NCBI GenBank assembly: GCA_947494645.1
Contig: CANLVO010000002.1
Span: 614,359 to 678,358 of the forward strand
DNA: 64,000 bases
Direction of reading: 5' to 3'
From: an uncultured Litoreibacter sp.
GTDB taxonomy: Bacteria; Pseudomonadota; Alphaproteobacteria; Rhodobacterales; Rhodobacteraceae
Positions 1 through 7,603 of this stretch are shown here, in pieces. Numbering within the stretch: position 1 is the first letter of the stretch; each line of letters starts with the position of its first letter. A program made the position numbers and the translations under genes. The notes under the pieces were generated by a model that was not told the origin of the DNA, did no database searches, and saw only the letters and a program-made list of their open reading frames with translations.

Positions 1-318
1 GGCTACGCGGGGGCCACGTATCTGGTCCAAGAGGTCTGCAACGGGCTCTTTGACTCACTGTTTCATATTCTGCCCTTGGGCAGCGATATGGATGCGGCCG
101 AAGCGACGCCAACAACGCTTCGCCGCGACTTCCCCTGGGATGCGGATGCCCAGGCCAAGCTGGATGAAATTGTGTCCAGCCATCCGATCCTGACGCGAAT
201 TTCCGCCGCCAAAACCCTCCGAGACGCCGCAGAGAAACGTGCGCTCGACCAAGGGGCAGAGCGGGTTGTTTTGGAAACCGTTGAGGGACTTCAACCAGCT
301 TCGGGAGGAGCATCATGA
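1..318 (+). CDS. bchZ: Chlorophyllide reductase subunit BchZ, C-terminal end (partial)
   Basis: This is the last 105 codons of BchZ, cut by the left window edge. BchZ is the catalytic-component partner of BchY; with the reductase BchX it reduces ring B of chlorophyllide in bacteriochlorophyll synthesis. The reading frame is open from base 1. The visible tail ([20 protein letters not shown] followed by [10 protein letters not shown] and an acidic C-terminus) is as I remember the BchZ C-terminus, and the position directly before pufQ is the conserved bchCXYZ-puf order. The stop codon overlaps the pufQ start (ATGA at 315-318), so the two are translationally coupled. The puf promoter normally lies inside upstream bch genes, so transcription probably reads through. 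Confidence 0.9.
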   Translation, partial: GYAGATYLVQEVCNGLFDSLFHILPLGSDMDAAEATPTTLRRDFPWDADAQAKLDEIVSSHPILTRISAAKTLRDAAEKRALDQGAERVVLETVEGLQPASGGAS

Positions 319-542
319 CTGATTTTACACATGAGACACCCGTCAAGGAGCGGCGCACCAGCCACGTGCCGATGCGCGAATACTACGCGTATTTCGCTCT
401 GATCTTCGTGGCCACGTTGCCGCTGTCGATCCTGACATGGGTGCTAAGCGCGGCACGGCGGCTTGAGCTGCCCGAGCGCGGTCCGATCAAGTCTGCGTGG
501 AGCCAAGCGCAGATCATCACGCCGAGAATCTTCTCAGCGTAA
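315..542 (+). CDS. pufQ: PufQ, bacteriochlorophyll-carrier/regulatory protein of the puf operon
   Basis: PufQ is a small protein with one membrane span, needed for normal bacteriochlorophyll production and photosystem assembly in Rhodobacter. The 75-aa product has a basic, soluble N-terminus (about residues 1-22), one hydrophobic span (about 25-45, starting [20 protein letters not shown]) and a short C-terminal tail, which matches the length and layout of the family. A GGAG ribosome binding site (305-308) lies just ahead of the ATG inside the end of bchZ. It is the first gene of the puf operon. The identification rests on length, topology and position between bchZ and pufB, because PufQ sequences are poorly conserved. 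Confidence 0.88.
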   Translation: MTDFTHETPVKERRTSHVPMREYYAYFALIFVATLPLSILTWVLSAARRLELPERGPIKSAWSQAQIITPRIFSA

Positions 543-573
543 CAACCGATTCAATCTGTCGGGTCGAGACGAT

Positions 574-645
574 GGGTTACACGAGGTTCGCCACTCCCCC
601 CCGGGGTGGTGGATTAGGGCAGCGGATGAGCCGTTGTCGTAACCC
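574..645 (+). other. Structured pufQ-pufB intercistronic RNA
   Basis: The 154-nt pufQ-pufB spacer can fold. GGGTTAC at 574-580 pairs perfectly with GTAACCC at 639-645. Inside it, CCAC-CCCC (591-599) pairs with GGGG-GTGG (603-612). This is seen directly in the sequence. In Rhodobacter, segmental stability of puf mRNA and strong pufBA expression depend on such intercistronic structures; that role is inferred here. Confidence 0.5.
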
Positions 646-646
646 A

Positions 647-665
647 GCCGCGGGGGGCTCGCGGC
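647..665 (+). other. Stem-loop just upstream of the pufB ribosome binding site
   Basis: GCCGCG (647-652) and CGCGGC (660-665) form a perfect 6-bp GC stem with a 7-nt loop. It lies about 20 nt before the AAGGAG site (684-689) of pufB. It may act as the 5' barrier that protects the abundant pufBA mRNA, or it may influence initiation; the sequence does not decide between these. Confidence 0.45.
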
Positions 666-696
666 GTCAGTATGATTTTTTCGAAGGAGAAAAAAT

Positions 697-855
697 ATGG
701 CTGATAAATCCGACCTGTCATTCACAGGTCTTACAGATGAGCAAGCGCAGGAATTGCACTCGGTCTATCTGAGCGGATTCTACCTGTTCACTTCGGTGGC
801 GGTGGTCGCTCACATTCTGACCTATTTCAAACTGCCTTGGTTCAGCTGGGGTTAA
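697..855 (+). CDS. pufB: Light-harvesting 1 beta polypeptide PufB
   Basis: This is the beta subunit of the LH1 antenna, which binds bacteriochlorophyll a and carotenoid around the reaction centre in the cytoplasmic membrane. The 52-aa product has the typical acidic N-terminus ([20 protein letters not shown]), a central hydrophobic helix, the bacteriochlorophyll-ligating His in VVAHIL (about residue 39), and the C-terminal aromatic motif LPWFSWG. A strong AAGGAG site at 684-689 precedes the ATG. pufA follows after 12 nt, as expected for stoichiometric expression. Confidence 0.97.
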   Translation: MADKSDLSFTGLTDEQAQELHSVYLSGFYLFTSVAVVAHILTYFKLPWFSWG

Positions 856-867
856 GGAGGATCTAAG

Positions 868-1032
868 ATGGCACAGTTCTACAAGATTTGGCTGATCTTT
901 GACCCTCGCCGCGTATTCGTGGCGCAGGGCGTTTTCCTCTTTTTGCTGGCGGCGATGATTCACCTCGTCCTGCTCAGCAACCCAGAGACAAACTGGTTTG
1001 ACCGCGCCTTTGGTGCGGAACAAGCCGAGTAA
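868..1032 (+). CDS. pufA: Light-harvesting 1 alpha polypeptide PufA
   Basis: This is the alpha subunit of LH1. The 54-aa product begins [20 protein letters not shown], which matches the LH1 alpha N-terminus, and has one membrane helix with the bacteriochlorophyll-binding His in AAMIHLVLL (about residue 32). It ends in a short periplasmic tail. A GGAGG site (856-860) sits within the spacer after pufB. A strong stem-loop follows the stop codon and is expected to stabilise the pufBA segment of the mRNA. Confidence 0.97.
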   Translation: MAQFYKIWLIFDPRRVFVAQGVFLFLLAAMIHLVLLSNPETNWFDRAFGAEQAE

Positions 1033-1050
1033 TCTCAGCTTACGAAGACA

Positions 1051-1080
1051 GCTGCGGGCGGGGCGCCCTCCGCCCGTAGC
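1051..1080 (+). other. pufA-pufL intercistronic stem-loop (mRNA stabiliser)
   Basis: An 11-bp stem (1051-1061 with 1070-1080, one G-U pair) closes an 8-nt loop. It lies 18 nt after pufA and before pufL and lacks a U-tract, so it is not a simple terminator. In R. capsulatus and R. sphaeroides the hairpin at this place protects pufBA mRNA from 3' decay, which gives more antenna than reaction-centre protein. The same role is inferred from position and shape. Confidence 0.75.
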
Positions 1081-1137
1081 AACCGACATAATGAAATGGC
1101 GCAGATGCAACGGCATGTGCGCGTAAGGAGACAGAAG

Positions 1138-1986
1138 ATGGCACAGCTCACCTTCGAGAGAAAATATCGCGTTCGGGGCGGCACGTTGATCGGCGGGGAT
1201 CTGTTCGACTTTTGGGTGGGGCCGTTCTACGTCGGCTTCTTCGGCGTCACGACGTTCTTCTTTGCCGCTCTCGGCACAATCATGATTTTTTACGGCGCAG
1301 CCTTAGGGGACACTTGGAACCCGTGGTTGATTTCCATTGATCCGCCTTCGCTTGAAGTGGGCCTTGGCATTGCGCCGCTGGCCGAGGGGGGCATCTGGCA
1401 GATCGTCACCTTCTGCGCCACGCTGGCCTTCCTCAGCTGGATGATGCGCGAGGTGGAGATATGCCGCAAGCTCGGCATGGGATACCATGTCCCCTTCGCC
1501 TTCAGCATCGCGATCCTGGCCTATGTGACGCTGGTTATCATCCGACCCGTCCTGCTGGGCGCATGGGGTCACGGCTTCCCCTATGGCATCTTCAGCCACC
1601 TCGATTGGGTCAATAACGTGGGCTACGCCTATGGCAACTTCCACTACAACCCGGCGCATATGGTCGCGATCACCTTCTTCTTCACCACCTGTCTGGCGCT
1701 TGCGCTGCACGGCTCGCTGGTGCTGTCGGCGGTAAACACGCCAAAGGGCAAAGAGATCGCGTCACCAGATCACGAGGACACCTATTTCCGCGATCTGATC
1801 GGCTATTCGATCGGACCATTGGGCATCCACCGCTTGGGGCTGTTTCTGGCGCTGCAAGCCGTGATCTGGTCGGCGATCTGTATCGTGATCTCCGGGACCA
1901 TCTGGTTCGACACATGGCTCGAGTGGTGGGACTGGTGGTTGGAATTGCCCTGGTGGGCTGACCTCGAAGGGGGAGTAAACGGGTAA
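1138..1986 (+). CDS. pufL: Photosynthetic reaction centre L subunit PufL
   Basis: PufL is one of the two core subunits of the type-2 reaction centre; it helps bind the special pair, accessory pigments and quinones. With the start at 1138 (AAGGAG at 1124-1129) the protein has 282 aa, the same length as R. sphaeroides L. An in-frame ATG at 1096 would add 14 residues without a good ribosome site. Five transmembrane helices are visible. Pigment and iron ligands fall at family positions: His in SHLDW (~153), PAHM (~173), LHGS (~190) and GIHRL (~230), with the QB-side Glu in DHEDT (~212). The stop overlaps the pufM start (TAATG). Confidence 0.98.
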   Translation: MAQLTFERKYRVRGGTLIGGDLFDFWVGPFYVGFFGVTTFFFAALGTIMIFYGAALGDTWNPWLISIDPPSLEVGLGIAPLAEGGIWQIVTFCATLAFLSWMMREVEICRKLGMGYHVPFAFSIAILAYVTLVIIRPVLLGAWGHGFPYGIFSHLDWVNNVGYAYGNFHYNPAHMVAITFFFTTCLALALHGSLVLSAVNTPKGKEIASPDHEDTYFRDLIGYSIGPLGIHRLGLFLALQAVIWSAICIVISGTIWFDTWLEWWDWWLELPWWADLEGGVNG

Positions 1987-2909
1987 TGGAATATCAAAAC
2001 ATCTTCACCCAGGTCCAGGTTCAGGGGCCGCCCGAGATGGGCGTCGACCCCGGCGGTCTGGAGCGCGAGCGCACCAAAGGTGCCTCCTTCTCGAAATTGG
2101 CAGGGCTGTTCGGCAACGCGCAGCTGGGGCCGATCCATCTGGGCCCGTTTGGCGTGGTGTCGCTTGCAACAGGCGCGATCTGGTTCTTCATCTGCGGGCT
2201 CAGCTTCTGGGCGCAGGCGGGCTACAACCCCGGCGTGTTCCTGCGCGACCTCTTCTGGTTCTCGCTTGAGCCACCGGGCGAGGAATACGGGCTCGGCATG
2301 GCGCCTCTGGCGGAAGGCGGGGCATGGCTTATCGCCTCCTTCTTCCTGCTGATCTCGGTCATCTCATGGTGGATCCGCACCTACCTGCGGGCCGAAGAGC
2401 TGGGCATGGGCAAACATGTCAGCTGGGCCTTTGCCTCTGCAATCTGGCTGTTTCTGGTGCTGGGCCTTATTCGCCCCGTCCTGATGGGCAGCTGGTCTGA
2501 GGCGGTGCCTTACGGGATCTTCAGTCACCTCGACTGGACCAACCTGTTTTCGCTGACCTATGGCAACCTGTTCTACAATCCATTCCACGCGCTTTCGATT
2601 GCGTTTCTCTATGGGTCTGCGCTGCTCTTTGCGATGCACGGGGCGACGATCCTGGCCGTCAGCCGCTATGGCGGCGAGCGCGAGATCGAGCAGATCGTGG
2701 ACCGCGGCACTGCGTCCGAGCGGGCGGCTCTGTTCTGGCGCTGGACCATGGGGTTCAACGCCACAATGGAAGGCATTCACCGCTGGGCTTGGTGGTTTGC
2801 GGTGCTGACGACGCTTACAGGCGGCATCGGCATCCTGCTCACCGGCACGGTTGTCGATAACTGGTTCGTCTGGGCGCAGGAGCATGGCTTCGCGGACCCT
2901 GATGCGTGA
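1986..2909 (+). CDS. pufM: Photosynthetic reaction centre M subunit PufM
   Basis: PufM pairs with PufL to form the membrane core of the reaction centre and holds the QA site. The 307-aa product opens [19 protein letters not shown], as in other purple bacteria, and contains the [15 protein letters not shown] and NPFHALS segments with bacteriochlorophyll-ligating His residues. The iron ligands are His in AMHGAT, His in GIHRWA and the Glu of the GGEREIEQI loop. Translation is coupled to pufL by TAATG. No tetrahaem pufC follows; pufX does. Confidence 0.98.
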   Translation: MEYQNIFTQVQVQGPPEMGVDPGGLERERTKGASFSKLAGLFGNAQLGPIHLGPFGVVSLATGAIWFFICGLSFWAQAGYNPGVFLRDLFWFSLEPPGEEYGLGMAPLAEGGAWLIASFFLLISVISWWIRTYLRAEELGMGKHVSWAFASAIWLFLVLGLIRPVLMGSWSEAVPYGIFSHLDWTNLFSLTYGNLFYNPFHALSIAFLYGSALLFAMHGATILAVSRYGGEREIEQIVDRGTASERAALFWRWTMGFNATMEGIHRWAWWFAVLTTLTGGIGILLTGTVVDNWFVWAQEHGFADPDA

Positions 2910-2924
2910 TCAAGGAGAGTATTC

Positions 2925-3164
2925 ATGACCGATAACCAAGACTATCTCGGGATGGACCACGATCCCAAGCTGAGGCTGAAAGCCAATGTGCTGATGCTGC
3001 AGCTGAAGGGGGCCGGCTATGCGGCGATCTTCTGTCTCGTTGCGGCATTTGCGATCTGGGTGCTGTACGCAATCGGGTTGCTGTTGCCGGAGGAGTCGCG
3101 TGATCGCCCCGATCCGACGCCGTTCTCCTACATGCTGAGTGTGGACGAAAACGGCCACGCATAG
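2925..3164 (+). CDS. pufX: PufX, LH1-ring opening/dimerisation protein
   Basis: PufX sits in the LH1 ring and permits quinone exchange between the reaction centre and the cytochrome bc1 complex. The 79-aa protein has a polar N-terminus, a membrane span starting at GAGYAAIFCLVAAFAIW (about residues 30-54) and a periplasmic tail. The stretch before the span (DPKLRLKANVLMLQLKGAGY) lines up well with the [20 protein letters not shown] region I recall for R. sphaeroides PufX, including the KGAG motif. Family length is about 80 aa. An AAGGAG site (2912-2917) precedes the ATG. It is the last puf gene, in the place that pufC takes in many roseobacters. Confidence 0.87.
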   Translation: MTDNQDYLGMDHDPKLRLKANVLMLQLKGAGYAAIFCLVAAFAIWVLYAIGLLLPEESRDRPDPTPFSYMLSVDENGHA

Positions 3165-3582
3165 GCTTGCGAATTCCGGCGCGGGAGGCCCGTCCCCTCG
3201 CGCCGGTGCTGGATCAGACGCCCGGTCCCTTGGGTTGTCTGATTCCGCCGGGGGCTCGACACCCCGGCATCCTCCTGTTGGCTACGGGAGACAGGTGGCA
3301 TCTCGCGCAAGCGGCGGTGCCCCTGTTCCCGGGCCAACAGGGTACCTTCTTTAGAGCACAAAAACAAATCGCGCTTGCCGGAGCCGCACCTAGAGCAATT
3401 TGTGAACGCCAATTTTTGCAAGTTACGCAGCACATGCAATCGACCCAACCGGGCGCGGCAAATGTCGGGTTTGAGCAAGAACCTACCAAACTGGCGTTGG
3501 CAGCGAGTGTCAGCTTCCAAGTCGCCTGCTTGAGCCTGTTGTCTTATAATTGACCCATGATCGAAGGTAGGAGGCGACGTAA
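3165..3582 (+). other. 418-nt post-puf region with a series of stem-loops, no supported gene
   Basis: No ORF here looks real. Four hairpins follow pufX: 3176-3206 (ten paired positions, CCGGCGCG core), 3213-3243 (ATCAGAC/GTCTGAT), 3247-3268 (GCCGGGG/CCCCGGC) and 3321-3342 (CCCTGTT/AACAGGG). The last is followed by a pyrimidine-rich stretch (TACCTTCTTT) and is the best candidate terminator of the puf operon. The first probably protects the pufX 3' end. From about 3355 the sequence becomes A+T richer up to the GST gene. Confidence 0.6.
3321..3353 (+). terminator. Candidate puf operon terminator
   Basis: CCCTGTT (3321-3327) and AACAGGG (3336-3342) form a 7-bp stem with a GC-rich 8-nt loop, followed by ACCTTCTTT. 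The T-tract is imperfect, so efficiency is uncertain, but it is the only hairpin-plus-T signal between pufX and the next gene. Confidence 0.45.
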
Positions 3583-4200
3583 ATGGCCGAAATAATTCTT
3601 TATGCTTCCAGGGCGTCACGCTCGCTGGCTGGGTATTGGATCCTGGAAGAGCTCGGCATTCCCTACAAGGTCATCGATGTTGATCTCAAAGAACGTAAGC
3701 ACCTGCACCCCGAGTTTCTAAAAATCAATCCATCGGGTCGTGTTCCTGTGGTCTCCGTTGACGGTATGATCGTGAGCGAACGTCCTGCGATCTGTGTCCT
3801 TCTCGCAGATCGTTTTGGGTATGGCACCATGGCACCCAAAATAGAGTCCAAGGATCGTGGAGCCTATCTTAAATGGCTAGTTTACGCGACAGCGGTAATT
3901 GACCCCGCGATTGCTGTGGAGGCTTCAAACCTTAAGGGCCCCCTCCAACACACGACCTGGGACACTGCAAAAGACGCGGTCGACATTCTTGGCCAAACTC
4001 TTGAAGGACAAAACTGGTTGCTAGGGGAACCGTTTACAGCCGCTGACGTCCTCATTGGGTCGGTCGTAACAATGGCACGCCTCAACGACTTGCTTCCAGA
4101 AAGCAGAGTTTTGGATGGCTACATAGAAAGACTGAGAGAACGACAGGCGTTTCGGCGCGCTGAGAGGCTTACCTGGCCGCCAGAGCTCTTCTCAAGCTAA
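3583..4200 (+). CDS. Glutathione S-transferase family protein
   Basis: Predicted cytosolic GST that would conjugate or reduce electrophiles with glutathione; the substrate is unknown. The 205-aa length is normal for the family. The N-terminal thioredoxin-like domain (about residues 1-78) has an SRASRSL stretch where the catalytic Ser/Cys usually lies, the cis-Pro motif SGRVPVV and the glutathione-binding SERPAICVLLADRF. The C-terminal all-helical domain contains FTAADVLIGSV, the usual N-capping motif of helix 6. An AGGAGG site (3570-3575) precedes the ATG. Base composition is A+T richer than the puf genes, and the gene interrupts the space between two photosynthesis blocks, which hints at later insertion. 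Confidence 0.85.
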   Translation: MAEIILYASRASRSLAGYWILEELGIPYKVIDVDLKERKHLHPEFLKINPSGRVPVVSVDGMIVSERPAICVLLADRFGYGTMAPKIESKDRGAYLKWLVYATAVIDPAIAVEASNLKGPLQHTTWDTAKDAVDILGQTLEGQNWLLGEPFTAADVLIGSVVTMARLNDLLPESRVLDGYIERLRERQAFRRAERLTWPPELFSS

Positions 4201-4322
4201 TTGGTCGTCGGCCTAATTAAAGCCAAACCCGCTCAGTCCGCTGAGCTTTCGTCTAAACATCTTGCGGCAAAAGTCCGTTCTCAGCTCGAATTGCAAATTC
4301 ACTTCCTACAGTCTTTTCGGTT

Positions 4323-4895
4323 TCAGCAGAGAGGGTGATGCATGAGCAGACGCAGGCAGGTCGTGTGCGCAAACTCCACAGGGTCGACGTCCATAAGTTT
4401 CGTCCGCATCGGGCTTGCTTTCAGCAACTGGGCGAAGCCGTGCATAAATGCCCAGATCTGAAGGACCGGCACCTGAAGCTCGTCGCGGGATATGTCGGCT
4501 TCGTCGGCCAAGATCGCTTGAAACAGGGTGAACACCGGACCCGCGTACGGATCGAGCTGTTCGGCATTCTTGCCAGCTGTCGCATCGTCCGAAAACATCA
4601 ACGAAAACAGCGCGCCGTTCTCCGCCGCAAATGCCAGATACCTGTCCACAAGTGCCCGCAACCCATTTGCATCCTCCAGCGCGTGATGCAGGCGCACAAA
4701 GCCGCGTTGGCACAAAGCGAGCGTCAAACCATGGCGATCCCCGAAATGGTGATAAGGCGCACCGGGTGAGACCGAAACATCCTTGGCCAGCTGACGCATA
4801 GAGATGTCGGCAATCGACTGTCGTGCTAGCCGCGTCTCCGCTGCATCAAGGATCGCGTCCTGAAGTTTCCCATGATGATAGGTTTGGTCGGCCAT
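4323..4895 (-). CDS. TetR/AcrR family transcriptional regulator
   Basis: A ligand-sensing repressor, probably of itself and the divergent SDR gene. The N-terminal helix-turn-helix domain (about residues 1-50) shows ILDAAETRLARQSIADISMR then QLAKDVSVSPGAPYHHFGDR, the TetR recognition helix with the YHHF ending. The C-terminal part (TetR_C-type, about 75-185) is helical and would bind the inducer. I chose the ATG at 4895 because AAGGAGGAG lies 7 nt upstream; a GTG eight codons earlier would place that site inside the gene. The gene is divergent from the SDR gene and shares a 35-bp operator-like inverted repeat with it. Confidence 0.88.
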   Translation of the reverse strand: MADQTYHHGKLQDAILDAAETRLARQSIADISMRQLAKDVSVSPGAPYHHFGDRHGLTLALCQRGFVRLHHALEDANGLRALVDRYLAFAAENGALFSLMFSDDATAGKNAEQLDPYAGPVFTLFQAILADEADISRDELQVPVLQIWAFMHGFAQLLKASPMRTKLMDVDPVEFAHTTCLRLLMHHPLC

Positions 4896-4924
4896 CGCGG
4901 TCTCCTCCTTGGTTGACACTTATC

Positions 4925-4959
4925 TGATCATTGATTAGACAGCAACTAATCAATGATTA
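4925..4959. promoter_or_regulatory. Probable operator of the divergent TetR regulator
   Basis: TGATCATTGATTAG (4925-4938) and CTAATCAATGATTA (4946-4959) are inverted repeats that match at 13 of 14 positions, separated by 7 bp. The element lies between the divergent tetR (start 4895) and SDR (start 4986) genes, where one dimer pair could repress both. It is seen in the sequence; binding by this TetR protein is inferred. Confidence 0.8.
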
Positions 4960-4985
4960 AATCACGATCTGAGAGGCCCTGCGTC

Positions 4986-5792
4986 ATGCATATTCTCATC
5001 ACTGGCGGACATTCGGGCTTGGGGTTGGAGTTCGTGAAACAGGCGGTGGATCTTGGGCACGATGTCTCCATCGTTGCGCGATCTAAGGACCGGATGCCGC
5101 AAATGGGTGATCTGGCAAACAAGGTGGCCAACCTGTTTGTCGCAGACCTTGCTGTCGCATCTGATCGGACGCGATTGTGCGAAGAGGTGGCGCACCGGCT
5201 CCCGTCGCTGGATATACTCGTCAACAACGCTGCAGTTCTGCTGCCAGAGCCTATCTACTCGCCTCAGGGCAATGAAATGCACCACGAGGTCAATACCTTG
5301 GCCTCCATCGATCTAATGATGCGATTGCGGCCGCTTCTGAAAGCGGGAACAGGCGGGCGGGTCGTGAATGTCGTGTCTGACAATATGGACGCTAAGGCCA
5401 TCGATGCCGATGAAGTGCGCAGGCCTAGACAGTTCAGAAAGCTCTTCGGCTCTTACATGCTGTCCAAGACGGCGCTGGCCCATGGCACCGCCTATCTGGC
5501 GGATCAGGCTGACTGGGCAAGGATCACCCTTGTCAGCGTCACACCGGGGCCGAACAAGACGGCGATGACGGCGGGCACTGGCATGCCGTTCTGGCTGAAG
5601 CCCATTCGCGCACTTGCGTTCTCCACCCCAGACGTGGGGGCCAAACGCATTCTTGAGGCGGCAATCCGTCACGAAATCGCTTCGGGGTCGTTCATCAAGA
5701 AAGGCAAGGTCGCGCCACTGGGCTTAAAGATGAGTAGAGTGCAGTTCCACGACATCATCGGTCAGTATTTGGACGTCGCAAGCGGGACCTAA
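4986..5792 (+). CDS. Short-chain dehydrogenase/reductase (SDR) family protein
   Basis: Predicted NAD(P)-dependent oxidoreductase of classical SDR type, substrate unknown. The 268-aa Rossmann protein starts MHILITGGHSGLGLEF, with the TGxxxGxG nucleotide motif at residues 6-13. NNAA (about 83) is the structural motif, and YMLSK holds the catalytic Tyr and Lys. The start at 4986 puts the Rossmann motif at the normal distance; a start at 4953 would fall inside the operator repeat. GAGAGG precedes it. It is divergent from tetR, so it is probably the main repression target, which fits an inducible detoxification function. Confidence 0.87.
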   Translation: MHILITGGHSGLGLEFVKQAVDLGHDVSIVARSKDRMPQMGDLANKVANLFVADLAVASDRTRLCEEVAHRLPSLDILVNNAAVLLPEPIYSPQGNEMHHEVNTLASIDLMMRLRPLLKAGTGGRVVNVVSDNMDAKAIDADEVRRPRQFRKLFGSYMLSKTALAHGTAYLADQADWARITLVSVTPGPNKTAMTAGTGMPFWLKPIRALAFSTPDVGAKRILEAAIRHEIASGSFIKKGKVAPLGLKMSRVQFHDIIGQYLDVASGT

Positions 5793-5891
5793 CCGTGACG
5801 CAAACTGCCATCTGTCAGAGCCGGGGCAACTGCGGCGATCGCAAAAAAACCCTGCGCAAGCAATAGCCGCTTCGTTCTGCTTACCCGCTCT

Positions 5892-6425
5892 CTAGCGCTC
5901 CAGCGTCTCGCCGAAGATCATGTCCGCGTGGCGTTCCAGATAGATGTTCAGCCAAGGGGTGAACTGCTCGGGCTTGGCGGCAATCTCGGCCGTCAGGTCA
6001 CGGTAGCTGATCCAGCGGACGGCCATGACCTCGTCGGGGTTGCGCTCCAAAGTCATCTGCGGTGTGGCCTCAGCCAAATAGACCTGCACGACCTCATGCT
6101 CGATCAACCCGCCGCCCACGTCGGCGCGGTATTCCACCTCGCCGCGATGCTCCAGCGTGACGCCGGTCAGACCAAGCTCTTCGTTCAGCCGACGGGTGGC
6201 ACAATCCAGCGCGGTCTCTTCCCAGGCGGGATGAGTACAACAGGTGTTCGCCCACAGCCCCGGCGTGTGGTATTTGCACAGCGCGCGCTGCTGGATCAGC
6301 ACCTCGTCGCCACGCATCACAAAGACGGAAATCGCCTTGTGCTTCAGCCCGCGTTGGTGGGCTTCCAGCTTTTCAACCGGGGTCAGAGTGTCCCCGACCC
6401 AAGCCGGGATCATGATCTTGCTCAC
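5892..6425 (-). CDS. idi: Isopentenyl-diphosphate delta-isomerase (type 1)
   Basis: Interconverts IPP and DMAPP, the isoprenoid building blocks for the bacteriochlorophyll tail, carotenoids and quinones. The 177-aa Nudix-fold protein has the type-1 IDI signatures: LWANTCCTHPAWEE with the catalytic Cys, CATRRLNEELGL (Nudix helix) and EVEYRADVGGGLIEHEVVQV with the metal-binding Glu residues. It is the last gene of the bchG-orf428-bchP-idi operon and corresponds to orf176 of the R. capsulatus cluster. The GTG start overlaps the bchP stop (GTGA at 6422-6425). An ATG four codons later is an alternative. Confidence 0.95.
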   Translation of the reverse strand: MSKIMIPAWVGDTLTPVEKLEAHQRGLKHKAISVFVMRGDEVLIQQRALCKYHTPGLWANTCCTHPAWEETALDCATRRLNEELGLTGVTLEHRGEVEYRADVGGGLIEHEVVQVYLAEATPQMTLERNPDEVMAVRWISYRDLTAEIAAKPEQFTPWLNIYLERHADMIFGETLER

Positions 6426-7600
6426 ACGCGTGTCTCGCTTACCAAACGGGTCAGATGAGCCAGGTTCTTAAGCCCGATTTTCAGATGTGCCAAGGGGCGG
6501 GCTTTGACCAGCCGCTTGTTCATATAGGCCTCAAAAGTCAGCCGCTGCACGTCGATGTCGTGGCAGAGCGACACGAACCGCTCCCGGCGCTCGTCAGAGC
6601 GGTAATACGCGTTCTGCATTGCGCCCAGCACTTTGAACACGCCTTTATGCTCGCGCATGAACAGCTTGCGCGCCAGTTGCAGGTCCTTGACCCGGCCGCT
6701 TTCCAAACAGGCCGCCGCCGCTGTCGCCGCCACCCGGCCACCAACCATAGCGTAGTAGATGCCTTCCCCCGACGAGGGCGCGACTACGCCCGCCGCGTCG
6801 CCCGCCAGCACCACGTCTGACCCATTGTCCCACCGGTCCATCGGGCGCAGCGGGATCGGCGCGCCTTCCTTGCGGATCGTCTTGCAATCGGCCAGACCCG
6901 AGGCGGAGCGCAGCGCGGCGGTGGCTTCCTTCAGGTCGATCCCGTCAATGCCGGTGCCCATGCCCACGCTGGCCGACTTGCCATGCGGGAAGACCCAGCC
7001 GTAGAAATCCGGGCTGATCGCGCCGTCATAGATCACGTCGCAGCGCTTCGGGTCATACTCGCCGACCTGTCCGGGGGCCTCGATGATTTCGTGATAGGCG
7101 ATCACGTAAGGGATCTTGTCGCCGCCTGGCACTTCCTGTTGCGCGACCTTCGACCGCGCACCGTCGGCGCCGATGACCAGCTTAGTCTCCAACTCTTGAG
7201 TGTTGCCGCTGATCTTGTCGCGGAAAACCACCTTGGTGCCGCCCGCATTACGCTCAATCCGCAGGAAGGTGCCGGTGTAGCGATGCGCGCCCGCGTCCTT
7301 GGCCCGCACCCTCAGAAACTCGTCGAAATGTTCGCGATCCACCATGCCGACAAAGCCGTTCTCAATCGGGATATCCACCCGTCGTTGGGTGGGCGAGATC
7401 ATCCGCGCCGTGTCGATCTTCGCCACGATCTGGCTGTCTGGTATGTCGAAATCCTCGATCAGTCTTGGCGGTACCGCGCCGCCGCAGGGCTTGATCCGCC
7501 CGTCCCGATCCAGCATCGCCACCCGTTTGCCCGAGCGGGCCAGATCCTCTGCCGCCGTCGCTCCCGAGGGGCCCGCGCCAATTACAACGACGTCATACAT
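6422..7600 (-). CDS. bchP: Geranylgeranyl-bacteriochlorophyll reductase BchP
   Basis: Reduces the geranylgeranyl tail of bacteriochlorophyll to phytyl at the membrane. The 392-aa FAD-dependent enzyme begins MYDVVVIGAGPSGATAAEDL (dinucleotide-binding GxGxxG), then has the GRIKPCGGAVPPRLIEDF motif typical of geranylgeranyl reductases and the second FAD motif VVLAGDAAGVVAPSSGEGIY. A purine-rich site (GGGGGAATGAG) lies just upstream of the ATG, and the gene starts 3 nt after the orf428 stop. It is co-transcribed with bchG, orf428 and idi. Confidence 0.96.
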   Translation of the reverse strand: MYDVVVIGAGPSGATAAEDLARSGKRVAMLDRDGRIKPCGGAVPPRLIEDFDIPDSQIVAKIDTARMISPTQRRVDIPIENGFVGMVDREHFDEFLRVRAKDAGAHRYTGTFLRIERNAGGTKVVFRDKISGNTQELETKLVIGADGARSKVAQQEVPGGDKIPYVIAYHEIIEAPGQVGEYDPKRCDVIYDGAISPDFYGWVFPHGKSASVGMGTGIDGIDLKEATAALRSASGLADCKTIRKEGAPIPLRPMDRWDNGSDVVLAGDAAGVVAPSSGEGIYYAMVGGRVAATAAAACLESGRVKDLQLARKLFMREHKGVFKVLGAMQNAYYRSDERRERFVSLCHDIDVQRLTFEAYMNKRLVKARPLAHLKIGLKNLAHLTRLVSETRV

Positions 7601-7603
7601 ATC

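Noticed and set aside
718-1116. A 132-codon frame opposite pufB and pufA
   Set aside because: Overlaps the unambiguous light-harvesting genes on the other strand and shows no family features.
3167-3553. A 128-codon frame after pufX
   Set aside because: It spans four strong hairpins, has no ribosome site and no recognisable protein features; the region is best read as untranslated.
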